Source of the DNA: JAZNOL01 sp045580815
GTDB taxonomy: Bacteria > Bacillota > Clostridia > RUG12999
DNA: 16,697 bases
Direction of reading: 5' to 3'
NCBI GenBank assembly: GCA_045580815.1
Contig: JAZNOL010000011.1
Span: 1-16,697 of the forward strand
Within the stretch, counting starts at the first letter, position 1; every line of letters starts with the position of its first letter. A program made the translations under genes and the position numbers. Below, piece after piece: positions 14,353 to 16,697 of this stretch. The notes beneath the pieces are model-generated. The model saw only the letters and a list, made by a program, of their open reading frames with translations, was not told the DNA's origin and made no database searches.

Positions 14353-14395
14353 AAAAACAGCCTATGACAAATCTCATTTGTCATAGGCTGTTTTT
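14353..14395 (-). terminator. Terminator of the ywlE-like/rimI-like operon
   Basis: A 20-bp perfect stem (14353-14372 with 14376-14395, loop of three) ends in a TTTTTT run on the minus strand. The rimI stop codon overlaps the first bases of the stem. Confidence 0.85.
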
Positions 14396-14843
14396 ATATT
14401 ATTTCAAACTTATATAAAACAGCATCTTCTTTTGGAGTATCATAAAAATTTTTACGCTCGCCAATTTTTTCAAATCCGCATTTTTCATAAAGCCCTATTG
14501 CCGGTGCATTACTTTTTCTCACTTCAAGAAAAATGTACACAAAACCGTTTTCTTTGCCGTAGGATTTCAAAAATTCAATAAGATTTTCCCCTACTCCCAT
14601 ACGTCTTGACGAAATTTTGCAGGCAATATTTGTTATGCTTATTTCGTCAAAAACCGCTGTTGCACCAACATATCCCAAAACATTGCCGCTATCGTCTTTT
14701 GCGACAAAATACAAAAAATTTTTATCGCCGATTTCTTTTTCCACTTCTTCACGTGAGCGAGGATGTGAAAAGCAAACCTTTTCAATTTCTGCAATTTGAG
14801 GTGCATCCTCTATTAATGCTTTACTTATCTTCATACTTTTCAA
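14394..14843 (-). CDS. rimI: GNAT N-acetyltransferase, RimI-like (ribosomal protein S18 alanine acetyltransferase)
   Basis: This is a 149-residue cytosolic GNAT-fold enzyme that would transfer acetyl from acetyl-CoA to a protein N-terminal amine. The RimI pattern is visible: ISITNIACKISSRRMGVGENLIEFL (acetyl-CoA loop, R-x-x-G-x-G), FLEVRKSNAPAIGLYEKCGFEKIGERKNFYDTPKEDAVLYKF. The EVR-SN-AI-LYEK-GF-x(5)-R-x-x-Y pattern separates RimI from other small GNATs. The start is uncertain. TTG at 14843 has CGGAG five bases upstream (14849-14853), while ATG at 14834 would be three residues shorter with a poorly spaced site. Either way the gene overlaps the end of the phosphatase gene (by 23 or 14 bases), so translation is coupled. 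In many Firmicutes rimI sits among tRNA t6A genes; those are not in view. Confidence 0.88.
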   Translation of the reverse strand: MKSMKISKALIEDAPQIAEIEKVCFSHPRSREEVEKEIGDKNFLYFVAKDDSGNVLGYVGATAVFDEISITNIACKISSRRMGVGENLIEFLKSYGKENGFVYIFLEVRKSNAPAIGLYEKCGFEKIGERKNFYDTPKEDAVLYKFEII

Positions 14844-15261
14844 TCAAACTCCGTATTTCTTCGCAGGTTTGGCGGTAAATCTCCTCATCACCGCCGTAAG
14901 GGTCGCTGATATTGCAGTTTTCTCCCACATACTGTGCAAGAGTAAACACTTTTTCTGCCGGTGCTCCGTTTGAAACAAGATGACGTTTGTGGTTTTCTGT
15001 CATTGTCAGAATCAAATCTGATTCATTTATCAAAACATCATCAATTTGTGTGGGAATATGCGACGAAATATCAATGCCGATTTCTGCCATAACCTTAACG
15101 GCATTTTTGCTCACCGTACGCTCGGTAATAAAAATCCCTGCCGATGAGGCAAAAGCATCAATACCATTTTTGTGTGCAAATTCGTTAAAAATTCCCTCAG
15201 CCATAGGACTGCGGCAAGTGTTGCCAGTGCATACAAATAAAATCTTTTTCTTTTGTTTCAT
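14821..15261 (-). CDS. ywlE: Low-molecular-weight phosphatase, probable protein-arginine phosphatase (YwlE-like)
   Basis: This is a 146-residue cytosolic enzyme with the LMW-phosphatase P-loop C11-TGNTC-R17-SPMAEG and the general acid in SDPYGG (D120). In this fold the residue two before Cys-Arg is usually isoleucine (CxGNICR) in tyrosine phosphatases and threonine (CTGNTCR) in the B. subtilis arginine phosphatase YwlE. This protein has threonine (T15), and also the YwlE-like KVFTLAQYV and DPYGG-EEIY blocks. It would then reverse McsB-type arginine phosphorylation; no McsB is in the window. The ATG at 15261 is chosen over the longer frame to 15300 because the family starts with KKILFVCTGN and AGGGGG (15274-15279) precedes it. 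A consensus promoter lies upstream, and rimI overlaps its 3' end. Confidence 0.9.
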   Translation of the reverse strand: MKQKKKILFVCTGNTCRSPMAEGIFNEFAHKNGIDAFASSAGIFITERTVSKNAVKVMAEIGIDISSHIPTQIDDVLINESDLILTMTENHKRHLVSNGAPAEKVFTLAQYVGENCNISDPYGGDEEIYRQTCEEIRSLIEKYEDK

Positions 15262-15332
15262 ATTGCTGTTTATCCCCCTTTTTCGGCATTTGCAATTCAC
15301 TTTTTAGTTAAATAATTTATTCCTATATTTAT

Positions 15333-15360
15333 ATTATAACAAATCAAAATACTTTGTCAA
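15333..15360 (-). promoter_or_regulatory. Sigma-A promoter of the ywlE-like/rimI-like operon
   Basis: On the minus strand TTGACA (15355-15360), a 16-base spacer and TATAAT (15333-15338) lie about 70 bases before the ATG at 15261. Confidence 0.82.
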
Positions 15361-15380
15361 GAATTTTTTATTTTATTTGA

Positions 15381-15434
15381 AAAAGGGCGTGTCTCAATAT
15401 GTGATTTTTCACAAAATTGAGGCATCGCCCTTTT
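15381..15434. terminator. Bidirectional terminator between the surface-protein gene and the ywlE-like operon
   Basis: An extended hairpin has outer arms AAAAGGGCG (15381-15389) and CGCCCTTTT (15426-15434), a middle helix CTCAAT/ATTGAG (15393-15398 with 15416-15421) and an inner TGTGA/TCACA with a TTTT loop. T-runs follow on both strands (TTTTATTTTTAT on plus, CCCTTTTTC on minus). It closes the minus-strand surface-protein gene. Confidence 0.82.
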
Positions 15435-15468
15435 ATTTTTATCTAATCAATAAGTATTACGTCGTTTT

Positions 15469-15639
15469 TTACTGATTAGCATTTACAACAGTTATTGTAA
15501 CATCTTTCCCGGATATTTTTCTGACTGCCAAACAGCGTAATGCGATTGCTGTCAACGGCTTCATCGTCAGTATTTATATAAGTTTTAATATCCTTTGATA
15601 CCGGTTCGGTAAAGTTTACAATAATGTTGTTATTACGAT
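15469..15639 (-). pseudogene. Out-of-frame C-terminal tail of the surface protein (two homopolymer indels)
   Basis: After the stop at 15640 the coding signal does not end. Another frame, entered near the CCC run at 15652-15654, reads SLAELNRNNNIIVNFTEPV and continues through TDDEAVDSNRITLFGSQ. Dropping one A from the A5 run at 15516-15520 then restores the first frame and reads KISGKDVTITVVNANQ to a stop at 15469-15471. The restored sequence looks like an Ig-like (SbsA-type) domain with the usual 'IVNFTEPV ... GKDVTITV' ends. So one base seems lost and one gained, or the read has two homopolymer errors. Confidence 0.75.
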
Positions 15640-16697
15640 TTAGTTCTGCCAGGGAATACTGACTTCAATATGTGCCGGCACTACATATGCTTCGATATCA
15701 TCAAAGAGTCCGCTTACGGTTCCTGCATCCAAAGCCCATGTTCCAAAATAGATAGTGTCATATTTTATACTTGAAACATCATTGGTATAATTACCCTCAT
15801 ATTTGTTTCCATCAACATAATATGTCCATGTAGCCTGACCATCTACTATCTCTGCAACGCCGACAAAAGTATGCCATGTAATCTGCGAAGGATTGTATAC
15901 TCCCATAACTTCTGAAGAAATGTTGTTCTCTTCGCTACCGTTAAAACGACCTGTGATATAGTTAGAGTTGTTTTCAATAGTATGTGCCATGCTGAAAAGC
16001 GAATATCTGTTGGTTGCAGTATTGCCTTCACCTTTAACCGCAAGACCAACCTCACAGGGATATGACCAGCAAGTTGCACCGTTTGATGCAAGACGTGCAC
16101 TAATAACTAATTTACTGTTGCCGTCAAACATACTGCCGATACTGTTTGTGGTGTACTGTGCAAATCTGTCCAACTTTGACGCTGTCTGTGTGCTTTCATT
16201 ATATGTGGCTGTGGTAGTCATTTGAAATGCAGAATTTCCATCTGTTTCCTCAACAACACTGTAACATTTATCACTCTCTTTTATTTTGAATCCATATCTG
16301 TACCATTTCGTTGTGTTGAAAGCAAAATTTTCAAAATCATCTTTAGCAATCAGCACAGCATACGGATTTACAGTAAGATTGATTGTTGTGGGTGTACAGT
16401 AATTATAGTCTGTAATGGTAACAGTTGCTGCACCAAAGCCTGTGAATGTAAGTGTACCTTTTGTCCAGTTGGTTGTATTTGCTTTGTAAGTTGCACTTGC
16501 TGTGCTGCTTTCGACCGCCGGTGATACAAACACCTGAACGTTATCGCCGTCAATTGCAACTGCTGAACCGTTTGATGCAAAGAGTTCACCGATTGTTACA
16601 GTGGATTCTGAGTTATAACTTTCTTGTGCAGTAGTTGATTTTTCAAATTTCACTACAGAATCTGCAACTTCTCTGTCAAGGATTGTTATACCGTCAA
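15640..16697 (-). CDS. Large surface/secreted protein with Ig-like and LamG-like domains, 5' end off the window
   Basis: The frame is open to the right edge, so the true start lies outside; 351 residues are visible and the GTG at 16653 is internal. From the N-terminal side there is an Ig-like beta domain (about visible residues 15-110, ending ATVTITDYNYCTPTTINLTV), then a ~230-residue concanavalin/LamG-like jelly-roll domain opening DDFENFAFNTTKWYRYGF and closing GLFDDIEAYVVP. The composition is rich in Thr, Ser and Asn, as in extracellular proteins. Such domains bind glycans or form spacers in large cell-surface proteins. No catalytic motif was recognised. The frame stops at 15640 just as the next Ig-like domain begins, and the remainder is found in a different frame. 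It is followed by a strong hairpin terminator. Confidence 0.8.
   Translation of the reverse strand, partial: DGITILDREVADSVVKFEKSTTAQESYNSESTVTIGELFASNGSAVAIDGDNVQVFVSPAVESSTASATYKANTTNWTKGTLTFTGFGAATVTITDYNYCTPTTINLTVNPYAVLIAKDDFENFAFNTTKWYRYGFKIKESDKCYSVVEETDGNSAFQMTTTATYNESTQTASKLDRFAQYTTNSIGSMFDGNSKLVISARLASNGATCWSYPCEVGLAVKGEGNTATNRYSLFSMAHTIENNSNYITGRFNGSEENNISSEVMGVYNPSQITWHTFVGVAEIVDGQATWTYYVDGNKYEGNYTNDVSSIKYDTIYFGTWALDAGTVSGLFDDIEAYVVPAHIEVSIPWQN

Larger units (their letters stand above)
13722..14393. other. 672-bp region without protein genes
   Basis: It holds, in order, an AT-rich leader of the LRR-protein gene, the 136-bp nested palindromic repeat (13817-13952), a probable minus-strand non-coding RNA with promoter and terminator (14081-14330), and the terminator of the RimI-like gene. 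The only sizeable ORF (13985-14173, +) has no ribosome binding site, has no family features and overlaps the RNA. Confidence 0.7.

Noticed and set aside
15262..15300. Longer N-terminus for the YwlE-like protein
   Set aside because: The family starts with the KKILFVCTGN strand and AGGGGG is placed for the ATG at 15261; the extra 13 residues have no support.

Overview
The window looks like a low-GC chromosome segment from a Clostridia-type Firmicute, probably an uncultured gut or anaerobic lineage. The evidence is near-consensus sigma-A promoters (TTGACA-17-TATAAT), GGAGG-type ribosome binding sites, some TTG and GTG starts, a TagD-type cytidylyltransferase, a DUF5662 protein, copper-amine-oxidase 'stalk' domains on a secreted protein, and an intergenic palindromic repeat of a style I associate with gut Clostridia. 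No mobile-element gene, CRISPR array, tRNA or rRNA was seen. The species cannot be named from sequence alone.

Layout. 1-660 holds the 3' part of an AraC-family regulator (+). It converges on a histidine-phosphatase gene and yebC (690-2120, -). From 2330 to 10929 lies a surface-polysaccharide locus in three transcription blocks. Block 1 is two glycosyltransferases (2330-4483, +). Block 2 is a convergent operon (6458 to 4503, -) with a polyprenyl-phosphate sugar-phosphate transferase, a GT2 glycosyltransferase and glycerol-3-phosphate cytidylyltransferase. Block 3 is a divergent operon (6950-10929, +) with an O-antigen-ligase/polymerase-like membrane protein, a GT4 glycosyltransferase and two tandem DUF4330 membrane-anchored proteins, with overlapping or abutting reading frames. 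A strong terminator follows. Then come DUF5662 and sfsA (10996-12209, +).

From 12354 onward every recognised gene lies on the minus strand: a secreted leucine-rich-repeat protein with stalk domains (12354-13721), a 136-bp nested palindromic repeat (13817-13952), a probable independent structured non-coding RNA (about 14081-14295), a RimI-like acetyltransferase and a YwlE-like protein-arginine phosphatase (14394-15261), and the C-terminal part of a large Ig-like/LamG-like surface protein that runs off the right edge. The last 60 or so codons of that protein appear to have been thrown out of frame and back by two homopolymer indels.

How the genes fit together. The sugar transferase would load the first sugar phosphate on the lipid carrier. 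Up to four glycosyltransferases would extend the repeat unit. The membrane protein would polymerise or ligate it, and CDP-glycerol from the TagD-like enzyme could supply a glycerol-phosphate decoration. No flippase, chain-length regulator or glycerophosphotransferase is visible, so the locus is either incomplete in the window or completed elsewhere. The most interesting unexplained item is the structured RNA at 14081-14295. It has a consensus promoter, a long-range closing stem, several G-U pairs that only work on the minus-strand transcript, and its own terminator.
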